Under the pieces are notes generated by a model. The model was not told the DNA's origin, did not search any database, and was given only the letters and a program-made list of their open reading frames with translations. From Ectopseudomonas toyotomiensis (GTDB taxonomy: Bacteria; Pseudomonadota; Gammaproteobacteria; Pseudomonadales; Pseudomonadaceae), in assembly GCF_900115695.1 (NCBI RefSeq), contig NZ_FOXK01000006.1:62001-126000 (forward strand): 64,000 nucleotides of DNA. The letters are read 5' to 3'. The position numbers and the translations under genes are program-made. Below, one piece after another: positions 34,004-47,764 of the stretch; positions within the stretch are counted from its first letter, which is position 1; each line of letters starts with the position of its first letter.

Positions 34004-35167
34004 TCAAACTCCCGGTTGTAGTTCCACAAGCATCTCGCGAGTCTTGCCGGCCCGCTCCACTAACAAGACCACAACATCTCCAACGTTCTTGTCGTCTAGC
34101 CGGGCCTGTAATGTGGTGACGTCGTCGACGGCGATACCGTCGATGCTGATAACGCGATCGCCGGGCACGATGCCGCCTGCGGTGACCTCGACGCCGACGA
34201 GCCCGGCCCTGTGCGCCGCCGAGCCCGGCGTCACGCGCAATACGAATACGCCCTTACTGCCGGTCAGCGCCTGCAGACGCGCGTTGAGCTGCTCATCCAC
34301 CTCGATGCCCAGCGCCGGACGGATGTACTTGCCGGTCTTTATGAGTTGCGGCACCACGCGCATGACGGTATCGACCGGCACCGCAAAGCCGATGCCGGCC
34401 GAGGCGCCAGACGGACTGTAGATGGCGGTATTGATGCCGATCAGCCGCCCAGCCGAATCGAGCAGCGGGCCACCGGAATTGCCGGGGTTGATAGCGGCGT
34501 CGGTCTGGATCAGGTGGTCAATGGCCGGGCCACTGGCGTCGCCGGAAAGGGTGCGGTCAAGCGCCGAGACGATGCCGGTGGTGAGCGTCCAGTCGAGCCC
34601 GAAGGGATTGCCAATGGCAAAGACCTTTTGCCCCACCTTGAGATCGGCACTGGTGCCCACCGGCACCGCCGGCGGGCGCTTGAAGCCGACGCCAATCTTG
34701 AGTACCGCGATGTCGTGCGCAGGACTGGCGCCAACGAGCGCAGCCTGATAATCGCGACCGTCGGCCAGTTTGACCGTGGCAGACGATGCCCCCTGGATCA
34801 CGTGGAAGTTGGTCACCACGTGGCCGGCATCGTCCCAGATGAAGCCGGAGCCGGTGCCGCGCGGCACGGAAAAGACATTGCGCGACCAGACGTCACGCAC
34901 TAGTTGTGCCGTGGTGATGTAAACCACCGACCCGCGCGATTTCTCGAACAGCTCGATGGTGGTTTTTTCGTCGGCGGCCAGGTCGCCGCGCGGCGTCACC
35001 GTGCGCTCCTGCGTTTCGTGGGGACTGAACCAGGCTTCGATGGCGGGCAGGAACTGCCACAGCAGCATGAGTGCGGCGATGCAGCCAGTGATGACGAGCC
35101 AGCGCCGGATGAATCGATCCGGCGCCGGGCGGCTGTAGGGGTCGGGGTAGGTCACGTCATTCTCCAT
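34004..35167 (-). CDS. degP: DegP/HtrA-like serine protease of the stress-tolerance locus
   Basis: 387 residues. One N-terminal membrane helix (~21-43) anchors it; residues ~75-270 are a trypsin-like domain with the triad in Thr-Asn-Phe-His, Ala-His-Asp-Ile-Ala and Gly-Asn-Ser-Gly-Gly; one PDZ domain follows (~285-385). It resembles DegS/DegP-type quality-control proteases of the periplasm. Last gene of the minus-strand tLST operon, seven bases after htpX. Confidence 0.92.
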   Translation of the reverse strand: MENDVTYPDPYSRPAPDRFIRRWLVITGCIAALMLLWQFLPAIEAWFSPHETQERTVTPRGDLAADEKTTIELFEKSRGSVVYITTAQLVRDVWSRNVFSVPRGTGSGFIWDDAGHVVTNFHVIQGASSATVKLADGRDYQAALVGASPAHDIAVLKIGVGFKRPPAVPVGTSADLKVGQKVFAIGNPFGLDWTLTTGIVSALDRTLSGDASGPAIDHLIQTDAAINPGNSGGPLLDSAGRLIGINTAIYSPSGASAGIGFAVPVDTVMRVVPQLIKTGKYIRPALGIEVDEQLNARLQALTGSKGVFVLRVTPGSAAHRAGLVGVEVTAGGIVPGDRVISIDGIAVDDVTTLQARLDDKNVGDVVVLLVERAGKTREMLVELQPGV

Positions 35168-35174
35168 GTTGAAA

Positions 35175-36137
35175 TCAGCGCCAAAGGCCGCCGGTGCGCC
35201 AGCGTGGCGGACGTGGTGATACGGTCACCTCGGGGGCGAAACGGGCCGATGGAAACGGCGGCATCGCGGGCGGCGGAGCAAGTTCCAGCAAGCGCTCAAT
35301 GCGTTCAGCTGTCGCCGGATGCGTGCGCAACCAGGAGGGTTCCGGATTGCCCCATCCGGGCAGCAGCCAGGCGCGCCAGGAGCGGCTCACCCGCTCGATC
35401 TTGGCGAGCGCCGAGGCCAGCCCGTGCGGGTCGCCGGTCAATTCGGCAGCGAGCCGGTCGGCGTCGAATTCGCGCACCCTGGACAAGCCCAACTGAGCCA
35501 GCAAGGCCAGCTGTGGCGCGACCGCCAGTAGAAGCAACGCGGGCCAATTGACTTCCGTGACTCCAAGCAATAGCGCTGGCAAGCTGAGCACGATCGCAAG
35601 CTGCCCCAACAAGGCCAGAAGATGGGTGAGCCGACTGATGGAATCGGCCAAGCCCATGACACGCATATCCTCGTTCGCAATATGCGCGATTTCGTGGCCG
35701 AGCACGCCGGTCAACTCGCGGGGCGTGAGGCTACGCAGCAGGCCGTCGGTCAGCGCGATGGCCGCGTGATGCTTCGAACCGGTGGCGAAGGCGTTGACGA
35801 CCCCGCTGGGCACGTAGTGCGGTACCGGCACGGCAGGCAGCCCGGCCCGCGCCGCCAGTTCGCGCAACACAGCCCAAAGATCGGGCGCTTCATCCGGGTG
35901 CAGGGGGCGTGCGCCATACAGCCGCAAGGTCAGCCCGGAGGCGGCCGCCGGTTCGAGCAGCAGGGTGAACCCCGCGGCCGCAAGCGCCAGCCAAAGCCCG
36001 CCGTCACCCAACAGCAGGCTGCCAGCGACGGCGGCAATCCCGAGCAGGGTCAGCACCAACAGCGCGGTTTGCAGGCGATTGAGCCAGCGATGCCGCGCGC
36101 CGACATTCTGCGCGTGGCGCAGATCACGACTGATCAT
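35175..36137 (-). CDS. htpX: HtpX-like M48 membrane metalloprotease
   Basis: 320 residues from the ATG beginning Met-Ile-Ser-Arg-Asp-Leu; nine extra in-frame residues upstream are possible. Two pairs of membrane helices flank the zinc motif His-Glu-Ile-Ala-His near 150, with a downstream Glu in Arg-Glu-Phe-Asp-Ala-Asp. The family degrades misfolded membrane proteins under stress. The start overlaps psiE by 14 bases. Confidence 0.9.
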   Translation of the reverse strand: MISRDLRHAQNVGARHRWLNRLQTALLVLTLLGIAAVAGSLLLGDGGLWLALAAAGFTLLLEPAAASGLTLRLYGARPLHPDEAPDLWAVLRELAARAGLPAVPVPHYVPSGVVNAFATGSKHHAAIALTDGLLRSLTPRELTGVLGHEIAHIANEDMRVMGLADSISRLTHLLALLGQLAIVLSLPALLLGVTEVNWPALLLLAVAPQLALLAQLGLSRVREFDADRLAAELTGDPHGLASALAKIERVSRSWRAWLLPGWGNPEPSWLRTHPATAERIERLLELAPPPAMPPFPSARFAPEVTVSPRPPRWRTGGLWR

Positions 36138-36612
36138 CTGAGCTTTCCCCGGCTGTCCGGTCATCGCGCTCGCGCAGCAGCCAGTAAGTCGCCCCGAGGG
36201 CCAGTGTCGCGCCTGCGAGCGCCGCGACCTTGGCGGGGCCGGTCTCCGGGTCGAGGATCACGAATTTACGCGCCAGGGCGATCAGCCCGATCAGGATCAC
36301 CGTCTTGACCTGGATGATGCTGTCGCGCCGCAAGGCCACCCGCACGATGGAATGCTTGAACTCCATGGCGATGAGCAGCGTCATGATCATGCCGAACACG
36401 GTCTGGAAGACCTTGTGATCGAGCGGATTGAACGCATCAATGATCAGCAGGCTGAAGACGATCGAGATCAGCTGCAGCAGCGAGACCACGATGATCACGG
36501 CAATGATTGCGGACAGCGCGAGCGCGATCACCTGTTCGAAGCGCTCGTAGAACGTCATCACTGCCCATTGGGCGCGAAATGTTTTGATCGGGTCTGCTTG
36601 CTTTTCCTTCAT
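36124..36612 (-). CDS. psiE: PsiE-family membrane protein of the stress-tolerance locus
   Basis: 162 residues from Met-Lys-Glu-Lys with GAGGAG upstream. Four membrane helices and the Glu-Phe-Lys-His-Ser-Ile-Val-Arg-Val segment identify PsiE/PF06146. Function is unknown beyond phosphate-starvation induction of the E. coli homologue. It is a regular member of tLST loci. Confidence 0.88.
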   Translation of the reverse strand: MKEKQADPIKTFRAQWAVMTFYERFEQVIALALSAIIAVIIVVSLLQLISIVFSLLIIDAFNPLDHKVFQTVFGMIMTLLIAMEFKHSIVRVALRRDSIIQVKTVILIGLIALARKFVILDPETGPAKVAALAGATLALGATYWLLRERDDRTAGESSDDQS

Positions 36613-36653
36613 CGCCACTCCTCTCAATTCTGAAATACTTGTGCACCCACAAC

Positions 36654-37651
36654 TTAGTTGCGCCCTTGTCTTTTTGCCTGGTAGAGCGCGCTGTCCGCCT
36701 GCTGCATCACCTGCTCGACAGAGCGCAAACGGGGGTCAAGGAGAGCCACCCCCATGCTGGCGCTATAGCTGATCGACACATCTCCACACACCACCGCTGT
36801 CGCCGCAGTGTCCTGACGAAATCGCTCCGCCCATACTTGGGCGTCTTCTATCGATGCCGCTTCCAACAACACAGCGAATTCCTCCCCCCAATCCGGGCAG
36901 CCATGTCGGTTGCGCGAACATGTTCCCTCAACCGTGAAGCAAAGTGCTTGAGCACCTCATCGCTGCATCCGTGTCCATAGGTGTCATTGATACGCTTGAA
37001 GTGATCGATGTCGCAGAGCACAAGTGCTGCTTGTATCTCGGGGCTGCGTTTGAGGCGCTCCCATTCCAGCTGTAATCGTTCGTTAAAAGCCCGCCGGTTC
37101 GACAAGCCGGTCAAGGGGTCGGTGATCGCCATACGCAGCAACTGCTGCTCCATTTCCTTGCGAGAAGAGATGTCGAGCAGAGTGCCGACTATCAGTTGCC
37201 TGCCCGCGTCACCCAGCCAACGGCCGCGATCCAGCACCCAAATCCAAACGCCAGATCGATGACGAACGCGGTACTCGCACTCCAATCGCTCCGACGGGTT
37301 TTCTTGGTAAGCGCGCACCTTTGCCAGAACGACCGGTAAATCCTCCGGGTGAATACGCGCTTGCCATGCGGCATGGGTGGCGCCAACCTCCTCGTCGGAG
37401 GTCAAGCCGAACATCGCCAGACTGCGGGCAGAAAGCCTGAAGCTGTCGGTAGCGATATCCCACTCCCAGAATCCCAGCCCTGCGCCCTCCAGGGCGATGG
37501 CGATCCGTTCCTTGTCATCGATTTGCGCTTGTTGGCGATGCTTCAGCTCGTCACGCCTCTGGCGATTGGTACGAACAAAACGCCATATTGCAACCGCCAT
37601 GCCAATATTGGCAAGTAGCGACACCATCAGCCAAATGGTCGGCCCGTTCAT
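36654..37651 (-). pseudogene. PAS-GGDEF diguanylate cyclase, frameshifted in the GGEEF motif
   Basis: The intact reading would have an N-terminal membrane helix (~5-25), a PAS domain (~50-165) and a GGDEF domain. The first frame ends at 36848 after Ile-Gly-Gly-Arg-Asn. In the next frame the expected Glu-Glu-Phe-Ala-Val-Leu-Leu-Glu continues to 36654. A run of six G (36884-36889 on the plus strand as C) needs one more base. As written, the enzyme would be inactive. Its ATG overlaps the kefB end (ATGA), showing operon membership. Confidence 0.85.
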
Positions 37652-39249
37652 GGTCTATCCCCACCTGACTCACTGAGTGTCTGCCGTAATTCCTCGATCC
37701 GGTGGTCGACTTGGTCGGCGTTGATGCCCAACATCAACAGTACCTGCTCGGCCAGTCCCAGTCCCGCAGCCAGGTACAACGGGTACAGTCTGACATTGGG
37801 CAGATTACGCAAAAGCTGGGCATCCGTTACGCGCTCAGTGGCCACCACCACGGACAAGCTCAGGCGGCGGCCAGGGTGTCGAGCCGACTGGCATCGCCAT
37901 ACGACACCGGCGCCCCCATCGCACGCCCCGCTTCGACCCGTTGGCGGTCCGATTCCAGCAGCAAATGCGGTATGCCTGCCAGGCGCAGCGTTCGGCTCAG
38001 CAGCAGCCCGACGTCATCCGCCTCACAGATGATCACATGGTCGCGCAACGACCGCGCCCGCTCGGCGACTTCGCCTTCTTCGGCCTGCGGTGGCTGACCG
38101 AGTGCGCCCGAGCAGCTGAAAGCCCGCGCCCATCGGTCATGGTGTCGGATCAGGAGCGGTGCCAACCCCATGCTCAACACCAGCGCCACCAGCATCGGTT
38201 GCACCATGGTGGCGGCGATCAGGTGCTGCTGCATGACCATGCCCAGGAGCAGAAGCGCAAACTCGCCGCCATGACCCAGCACGATGCCTGCGCGCCAGGC
38301 GGGTTGCGCGCAGCGCCAGAAAGTTCAGCCCCATCTTGAGAGGCACCAAGGCCAACAGCCAACCCAGTACCGCCAGCGGTGCGGCCACGATCTGCGCGGT
38401 GTCCAGCTGCAGGCCAATGGTCACGAAGAACAGGCCCGACAGCACATCACGAAAGGGCTTGAGGTGGTTTTCCATGTGGTACCGGAAATCGCTCTCCCCC
38501 AGCACCATGCCGGCAAGAAAGGCACCGAGCGCAGCCGACACACCCAGTGCATGGGCCGCTGCCGCAGCCGCCACCACCAGACTCAGCGAGACCAGCACGA
38601 AGGACTCTTCGTGCCCCTGCCGCGCCACCCAGCCCAGCAAACCATGCAACAGGCGGCGCGACGCAACCGCCGAGACGGCAAACAGCAACAGCACGCCCGC
38701 CACCTCCCCAAGCACACGGCCAAGCCCGGGAGCATCGCCGCGCGCCCAGATCGCCAGCAGCGCCAGCAAGGGCACACTGGCCAGATCCTGGAACACCAGC
38801 ACGGCAATGGCGCCGCGGCCGTGGCGTGTGGTCAACTCGCCCTGATCGGCCAGCTGCCGGCTGACCAGCGCTGTCGACGACATGGCCGCCGCCGCGCCCA
38901 GCAGTGCGGCGCTGTCGAGCGGCAGCCCCAGCCACAGCAAAGCCAACGCCACCGGTGCGGCGACCATCGCCAGCTGCAGTGTCCCGGCCACCAGCACGGT
39001 CTTGCGGGTGAGCCAGAAATGGCCGAGCGAGAACTCCAGCCCGACCATGAACAGCAGCAGCGCCACCCCCAGCTCGGACAGGAAATTCAGCGCCGGTCCC
39101 GGCATGATCCAGGCCGTGACCGGAGGGCCCAGCAAGACACCGACCAGCAGATAACCCAGCAAGGTCGGGATATTCAGCCTGGCCGTCAACGCAGCCGCCA
39201 GACTGCAGGCGACCAGCAGAATCAGCGTCGTACCGAGCAAGTCCTGCAT
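37648..39249 (-). pseudogene. kefB: KefB-like cation/proton antiporter, two frameshifts
   Basis: Residues from 39249 down form the CPA2 antiporter membrane domain. The frame breaks near 38290-38296; the next part (Gly-Ile-Val-Leu-Gly-His-Gly-Gly-Glu-Phe) and the TrkA-N domain run to about 37860, where a second break (a G missing in GCCGCCG-CCTGAGC) produces a stop. The last part (Val-Val-Val-Ala-Thr-Glu-Arg-Val-Thr) runs to 37648 and overlaps the diguanylate cyclase ATG, which supports that as the natural end. KefB-type proteins acidify the cytoplasm under thiol/electrophile stress. Confidence 0.85.
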
Positions 39250-39255
39250 CGGCCC

Positions 39256-39695
39256 TCAACTCACCACAGCCGAGGATGCCCAGCGCACGATGTCCTTTGC
39301 CCCCATGGCGCCGGCCTGACGCGCGATCTCCCGCCCGCCCCGGAACAGCGCCAGGGTCGGAATGCTGCGGATGCCGAAGCGGGTGGCCAATTGAGGCTCT
39401 GCCTCGGTGTCGACCTTGGCCAGCCGTACCTTGGGTTCCAGCAGGCGCGCGTCCTGCTGGAACTGCGGCGCCATCATCTTGCAGGGGCCGCACCAGGGGG
39501 CCCAGAAATCGACCAGCAGAGGAATGTCGCTGCGCTCCACGTGGCGCGTGAATGTCGCCGTGGTCAGCTCGATGGGCGCGCCCGTGAACAAAGGTGGCTG
39601 GCAACGGCCGCAGTTCGGTTGGTCGGCGAGTTTGGCCGCCGGTACGCGGTTGACGGATTGGCAATGCGGGCAAACATGTGCAGGCTGTCGCTCAT
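39256..39695 (-). pseudogene. Thioredoxin-2-type protein, frameshifted near the N-terminus
   Basis: The thioredoxin domain with Trp-Cys-Gly-Pro-Cys-Lys is intact from ~39591 to 39256. Upstream in the same frame lies a zinc ribbon (Cys-Pro-His-Cys, later Cys-Gly-Arg-Cys) typical of TrxC. The natural ATG at 39695 overlaps the ftsH stop (ATGA), but joins after Met-Ser-Asp-Ser-Leu-His only if one base is added near 39676. Without it, translation would need a TTG inside. TrxC reduces disulfides under oxidative or heat stress. Confidence 0.83.
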
Positions 39696-41572
39696 GTCGA
39701 GACTCCGGGATGGGTTGTAGATGCGGGGGGGGCCGGCTCGGCCGCCGTAGCCGAGGTGGCGCGCTGGAGCCCCTCGGTCAGGCGACGGATATCGGCTTCA
39801 TCCAGCGTTTCCCGCGCCAGGAGCTCGCGAGCACAGCGCTCCAGCACCGCACGATTGGCATCGAGAATCCCGTAGGCGCACTCGAACACGCCCATCACGA
39901 TGTCGCGGATGGCCTGATCGATGCGCGCCTGGGTCGATTCGGCCACCCGGCAGCCACCGCTGGCCAACTCGGGCGTGTCGAGGAAGCGCGGTCGCTGCGC
40001 TTCGAAGGCGATGTAACCCAAGCCTTCGTCCATGCCGAAGCGAGTGATCATGTCGCGGGCGATGTCGGTGGCCCGCGACAGGTCGTCGGCCGCCCCCGTG
40101 GAGAGTTCGCCAAACACCAGCTTCTCGGCCGCGCGTCCGCCCAGAAGCACGGCGATCTTGTGTTCCAGATCCCTGCGCGTCATCAGGAAACGATCTTCGG
40201 TCGGACGCTGCAGGGTGTAACCCAAGGCGCCGATGCCACGCGGGATGATGGAAATCTTGTGCACCGGGTCAGTGCCCGGCAGCGCCAGCGCCACCAGCGC
40301 ATGGCCCATCTCGTGATAGGCCACGGTCTCGCGCTCTTTGGGGTTGAGCACGCGGTTTTTCTTTTCCAGGCCGGCCACGATGCGCTCGATGGCGGCAGTG
40401 AAGTCCTGCAGCTCCACGGCCTGCGCGCGGCGGCGGGTTGCGGCCAGCGCCGCCTCGTTGACCAGATTGGCCAGATCCGCGCCCGAGAAGCCGGTGGTCA
40501 GCGCGGCCACCTGTTCGAGGTCGACCTCGGGTGCCAGCGCGACTTTCTTGACATGCACCTTCAGGATGTCGAGCCGGCCCTTCTTGTCGGGTCGGTCCAC
40601 CAGCACCTGGCGATCGAAGCGGCCGGCGCGCAAGAGCGCCTGATCGAGGATTTCAGGGCGGTTGGTCGCGGCCAGAATGATGAGCCCCACGGAGGCATCG
40701 AAGCCGTCCAACTCGGTCAGCAACTGGTTGAGCGTCTGCTCGCGCTCGTCATGGCTGCCGATGGGGCCTCCGACACCCCGCGCCCGGCCCAGCGCATCCA
40801 GTTCGTCGATGAAGATGATCGCCGGCGCCTGGCCGCGTGCCTGCTCGAACAGGTCGCGCACGCGCGCCGCGCCCACCCCGACGAACATCTCGACAAATTC
40901 CGAACCCGAAATGGAGAAAAACGGTACGCCCGCTTCACCCGCCACAGCCTTGGCCAACAAGGTCTTGCCGGTGCCGGGCGGACCGACCAGCAGCACGCCC
41001 TTCGGAATGCGCGCCCCAAGACGACCATAGTCCTGCGGGTTCTTCAGGAAATCGACGATTTCGACCAGCTCCGCCTTGGCCTCATCGACGCCGGCCACAT
41101 CGGCAAAGGTCACACCGGTGTTTTTCTCCATGAACACCTTGGCGCGGCTCTTGCCGATGCTGAGGAACCCGCCCATGCCCTGCTTCTCGGCGAAGCGGCG
41201 GAACAGGAAGAACCAGACGCCGAAGAAAGCCACCGCCGGCAGGATCCACGACAACACATCGCGCAGCCAGGTGCTCTCCACCACGCGGGCATAGGGCACG
41301 TCGTACTTCGACAGGCGATCGGCAAGATCGGGTTCGACCCGGGTCGCCACGATCGTCGTCTTGCCCCGGCTGTCCGGCGACTTCAGACGCCCGGTCACGC
41401 TGCGATCCGACACCAGCACTTCCGCCACTCGACCCTCGGCCAGCGCCTTCTCGAACTCGCTGTAGGGCACGGGCTCGACGGTCTTTGCCGTTTGCCAGTA
41501 GTTCTGCAGCGTCAGCAGCAGCAATACGGCGACGATCCAGTAGCCGGTGTTCCATTGATTCTTCTTTTCCAT
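39692..41572 (-). CDS. ftsH: FtsH-like AAA+ zinc metalloprotease of the stress-tolerance locus
   Basis: 626 residues: membrane helices ~12-22 and ~105-124, AAA+ domain with Walker A Gly-Pro-Pro-Gly-Thr-Gly-Lys-Thr at 197-204 and Phe-Ile-Asp-Glu Walker B near 254, and the zinc motif His-Glu-Met-Gly-His at 420-424. A second FtsH copy on a mobile locus, it is distinct from the housekeeping one and degrades damaged membrane proteins. The stop overlaps the Trx start. Confidence 0.94.
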   Translation of the reverse strand: MEKKNQWNTGYWIVAVLLLLTLQNYWQTAKTVEPVPYSEFEKALAEGRVAEVLVSDRSVTGRLKSPDSRGKTTIVATRVEPDLADRLSKYDVPYARVVESTWLRDVLSWILPAVAFFGVWFFLFRRFAEKQGMGGFLSIGKSRAKVFMEKNTGVTFADVAGVDEAKAELVEIVDFLKNPQDYGRLGARIPKGVLLVGPPGTGKTLLAKAVAGEAGVPFFSISGSEFVEMFVGVGAARVRDLFEQARGQAPAIIFIDELDALGRARGVGGPIGSHDEREQTLNQLLTELDGFDASVGLIILAATNRPEILDQALLRAGRFDRQVLVDRPDKKGRLDILKVHVKKVALAPEVDLEQVAALTTGFSGADLANLVNEAALAATRRRAQAVELQDFTAAIERIVAGLEKKNRVLNPKERETVAYHEMGHALVALALPGTDPVHKISIIPRGIGALGYTLQRPTEDRFLMTRRDLEHKIAVLLGGRAAEKLVFGELSTGAADDLSRATDIARDMITRFGMDEGLGYIAFEAQRPRFLDTPELASGGCRVAESTQARIDQAIRDIVMGVFECAYGILDANRAVLERCARELLARETLDEADIRRLTEGLQRATSATAAEPAPPASTTHPGVST

Positions 41573-41599
41573 GACGCGTTGCTCCTCGACAAACTGTCG

Positions 41600-43047
41600 T
41601 TAGAGAATGGGTGTGAACAGGCGTGCCAAGCCATCGCGCAATCGCACCGCCAGCGGGCGCTCCCGCAGCATCCTGGGCAACACCGGTACCGATGCATTGC
41701 GGACCCCGTCGAACAGCGCCTCCAGCTGCGTGCACAGTGCAGTGTCATAGACTTCAACGTTGAACTCGAAGTTGAGCCGTAGGCTGCGCGCGTCCCAGTT
41801 GGCTGACCCCAGGCAGCACCAGAGACCATCGACCAGCATCAATTTGGTGTGATCGAAAGGCCCGGGTCGCTCAAAAATGCGGGCACCATGTTCCATCACC
41901 TGCCAGTAATGGGCGCGCGCGGCCCACTGCACGCCCGGGTGATCACCATTGGCAGGCGTCAGCACCTCGATGCGTACCCCCCGCAAAGCGGCTGTGTTCA
42001 AGGCGGCGATGATTGGCTGATCGGGCACGAAGTAAGGCGTCCAGATGCGCACCGAATGTCGCGCCGCGCTCAGCGCGCCCGTGAAGATCCACCGCATGCG
42101 GTCCAGGGTTTCATCGGGACCGGCCTCGATGCCTCGCGCCAGACTGCCTCCAGCCTCCCCGACTGACATGGGCTCATTGGCCCAGAAACGCTCATCGAGC
42201 TGCTCGCCCGTGGTGTCGCACCAATCCTTGGTGAAACAGTGCATGAGCTGCACCACTACCGGCCCTCGCAGCCGAAAATGCAGATCACGAAAAGCCTGCG
42301 CGGGTGCATCGGGCTGCCAATAGGGACAGGCGATGTTCATGCCGCCGGTGAAGCCCAACGCGCCGTCGATCACCAGCAGCTTGCGGTGGTTGCGCAGGTG
42401 CACTGCATGCAGACGGGCAGGGATCAGCGTCGGGTTGAAAGCGGCAACCGTCACGCCGCAACGCTGCAATCGCTTGTAGGCGCTGTGACGCGCCCATCGG
42501 GCGTAGACATCGTCGATCAACACCCGTACCTGTACGCCACGCGCACGCGCCCGGTTCAGGGCATCGACGAACTGCTCGCCGATACCCACGCCGTCAAAGA
42601 TGTAGGAGGCCAGCACGATGCTGTGTCGGGCCGACTCGATGGCGGCGAGCATGGTCGGGTAGGCCTGTTCGCCACCCACCAACGGATCGATACGGTTGCC
42701 ACGCGTCAGCGGCTGGCCAGTGGTGCGGCCGACCAATGCAGCCAGACCGGCAAGCGCCGCCGGCTGCGCGTCGTCTCCCTGCGCCGGGCCGGTCGCCCGG
42801 GTTGGATGGCTGGCGCTCGGGTAAAGCCGTCGTGCCCGTCGCTGGTAGCGGTTGATGCCGAACAGCAGGTACAACAGCGATCCGAGCAGCGGCAGCATCC
42901 CGATCAGCAGCACCCAGAGCGTGGCCGACCGCGGATCACGCTTGTAGACGACCGCGTGACCCGCGGCCACGACCGCCACCGCGATCGAGGCCAGGGAGGC
43001 TGCCCATGCCAGGCCGATGGGATCGGACACGGCAGCCTCTCCCAACA

Positions 43048-43048
<1 letters not shown>
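41600..43048 (-). CDS. Cardiolipin synthase-like phospholipase D protein
   Basis: 482 residues with two N-terminal membrane helices (~10-65) and two HKD active sites: His-Arg-Lys-Leu-Leu-Val-Ile-Asp near 237 and His-Thr-Lys-Leu-Met-Leu-Val-Asp near 415. This is the layout of bacterial Cls enzymes. It abuts the end of clpK by one base. Membrane lipid remodelling during heat is the inferred role in the tLST. Confidence 0.9.
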
Positions 43049-45897
<2,849 letters not shown>

Positions 45898-45993
45898 GCT
45901 GATGCTCCTGAGAAAGTTGAGGCGACGAGGCATCGCGAGCCGCGACACCTCGTCTCGTACCGGGTTTTTCTTGTGACGAACGAGCCGGCGACG

Positions 45994-46563
45994 TCAGCTG
46001 TTGATCTGGATCGAACGTCCCTGCTTCGGCGCGCTGACCTCGCGCTTGTCGATCGTGACCGTGAGCACCCCGTTCTTGAACGATGCCTTGATCGAATCCT
46101 GGTTGGCGTCGTCAGGCAGGTTCAAGGCACGCTGAAAGCTGCCGTAGGAGCGCTCCACACGGTGGAAGCCACCTTCCTTCTTCTCCTGTTCCTGGCGCTT
46201 TTCGCCACGCACCACCAGCACGTCGTTGTCGAGGGTGATCTGGATGTCCTTCTCCTCGACACCGGGCACTTCCAGGGCAATCTTGTACTGCTTGTCGGTT
46301 TCCTGGATATCCAGGGCCGGCTTCAGCATGCCCGACCAATCGGATGGCAGCCGCGGCATGGCCAGCGCCGGAAAACCGAAGCCCCGGAACGCGTCATCGA
46401 ACAGCCGGTCGATCTCGCGATGCAGTTGCAGGATCGGGCTGACTGGCCCGCTCGCCGCTGGCAGGTCATTGCGCTGCACCGGCAGGGAAGAGGCGGTCTG
46501 CTGCTCTTGCTGCTCGTTCTTGAACCAGTTCCAGGGAGCCAACTTCTTGAAATCAATGTCCAT
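45994..46563 (-). CDS. Hsp20-type small heat-shock protein
   Basis: 189 residues with an alpha-crystallin domain at ~80-175 (Asp-Ile-Gln-Glu-Thr, Leu-Glu-Val-Pro-Gly-Val, Arg-Gly-Glu-Lys-Arg) and a C-terminal Gly-Val-Leu-Thr-Val-Thr. Upstream Trp/Phe-rich N-terminus is typical. Holds unfolded proteins for ClpK. It is the second gene of the tLST, 96 bases before clpK. Confidence 0.93.
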   Translation of the reverse strand: MDIDFKKLAPWNWFKNEQQEQQTASSLPVQRNDLPAASGPVSPILQLHREIDRLFDDAFRGFGFPALAMPRLPSDWSGMLKPALDIQETDKQYKIALEVPGVEEKDIQITLDNDVLVVRGEKRQEQEKKEGGFHRVERSYGSFQRALNLPDDANQDSIKASFKNGVLTVTIDKREVSAPKQGRSIQINS

Positions 46564-46597
46564 GTCATACCTCCAGAAAAATTGAAAAACGAGTTAC

Positions 46598-46878
46598 TCA
46601 AGCCCTTTGCCTGCTGCGACGGGCAGTGCGCCCAGGCGACACGGGCTGCTCGGATGACTGCTGCTGTTCACGCTTGCGCATCACCTCCTTCTTTGCTCCG
46701 GCTCGGGTCTGATCATTGATCCACTGATCGATTTCACTTTGACGAAACCGCCACGTCCCGCCCACCTTGAAAGCCGGAATTTCCCCGTGCGCGCGAGCCG
46801 ATAAAGCGTCCGCTTGCCGACTTTCAAGTACGCAGCCAATTCATCGAGCGTGAAAATCACCTGTAGGTGCGCTTTCAT
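46598..46878 (-). pseudogene. tLST lead HTH gene, frameshifted
   Basis: The N-terminus (Val-Ile-Phe-Thr-Leu-Asp-Glu-Leu-Ala-Ala-Tyr-Leu-Lys-Val-Gly) is an excisionase-like HTH. At a run of four G (plus strand C 46783-46786) the frame is lost; with a fifth G it continues Gly-Glu-Ile-Pro-Ala-Phe-Lys-Val-Gly-Gly-Thr-Trp-Arg-Phe to a basic, Gln-rich tail and a stop at 46598. Such a gene opens known tLST/LHR loci. As written the protein is truncated at 46681. Confidence 0.82.
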
Positions 46879-47101
46879 CTCACCCTCTCCAATCGCGTCG
46901 CTTTGCGGTTCCGGCCAAGGAAATCCTTACAAGACTTTGCAAGATATTGCGCCTACCAGGACAAACATCAAGAGTCAATGTACAGCGATCTCCCGCCCCA
47001 TTGATGCAGGTCAACTGCTCAGGCAAGGCGCAGCGGGGCGGCCTGATCAGGCCATGGACAGCGCCTGGCTCGTCAGCCTGCGTGTGCCACAGGCGCCTCG
47101 A
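46879..47101. other. Upstream region of the stress-tolerance operon
   Basis: No gene seen. It must hold the operon promoter (minus strand) but no convincing sigma-32 or sigma-70 pair was found. A perfect palindrome GGCCTGATCAGGCC lies at 47040-47053. Confidence 0.4.
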
Positions 47102-47368
47102 TCAAACACCGATCCTCACGTTGTAGCCGAGTGCCCGCAGCCCCTTGCTCGTCTGCATGTTCCTTGGCGGAAACTCGTCTGGGCGCGCCCAGCCGACGAT
47201 TTCCCCGAGGCTGCTCAGACCAACGTGCGGAATTGCCCAGTCGTCGCTGCGGATCGCGTTCCAGAGTCGGGCCGAAACACTTCCGTTGCCCCAGACAACG
47301 TAGTTCAACAGTATCCGTCCGGCCAACACACCTTCCCGACACCGCCGCCGAAGGCCATGGCCCATCAA
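47102..47368 (-). CDS. Small hypothetical protein, possible RNA polymerase alpha-CTD-like fold
   Basis: 88 residues, not recognised with confidence. The C-terminal half (Gly-Leu-Ser-Ser-Leu-Gly-Glu-Ile-Val-Gly-Trp and Ser-Lys-Gly-Leu-Arg-Ala-Leu) has the spacing of helix-hairpin-helix units seen in the alpha subunit C-terminal domain. It lies between the tLST and an IS66 scar and may be a fragment. Confidence 0.35.
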   Translation of the reverse strand: MMGHGLRRRCREGVLAGRILLNYVVWGNGSVSARLWNAIRSDDWAIPHVGLSSLGEIVGWARPDEFPPRNMQTSKGLRALGYNVRIGV

Positions 47369-47379
47369 GCGGATTTTCC

Positions 47380-47764
47380 ATGCCCCCTCAGCGCCGTACC
47401 TACAGCAAATCTTTCAAGGCCCAGGTCATTCAGGAGTGTTCTGAACCCGGTGCCTCCATCGCAAACATCGCCTTGGGCTACAGCCTCAATGCCAACCTCG
47501 TCCACAAATGGATTCGGCTGCATACCCAGAAAACCACGGCTATCCAGCCAGCGTTCATCCCGTTGCCTTCTCAAATGCTCGGCGCGGGATCGCATGCTCA
47601 AGTGCGCTGCTGCGATCATGAGTTTGATCCAGTCGGCCCGTAATAATGGGCACGATCCGTATGCCTATCTCAAGGATGTGCTGACACGGTTGCCGACGCA
47701 GCGGGCGCCTCAGACTAACAATGCCACCCCTGCGTCGCTGCGCTCCGACTGCCTGTCCGAATGA
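47380..47764 (+). pseudogene. IS66-family transposase scar
   Basis: 47380 to ~47600 encodes an IS66 TnpA start (Tyr-Ser-Lys-Ser-Phe-Lys-Ala-Gln-Val-Ile). Another frame from ~47605 gives the end of the IS66 TnpC (Leu-Ile-Gln-Ser-Ala-Arg-x-Asn-Gly-His-Asp-Pro-Tyr-Ala-Tyr-Leu), stop at 47764. The middle of the element is deleted, so it cannot move. Confidence 0.8.

Noticed and set aside
38284..39720. A 478-codon plus-strand frame
   Set aside because: Gln/Arg/His-rich shadow opposite kefB and trx.
39407..41782. A 791-codon plus-strand frame
   Set aside because: Mirror of ftsH and part of trx; composition is low-complexity and has no family features.
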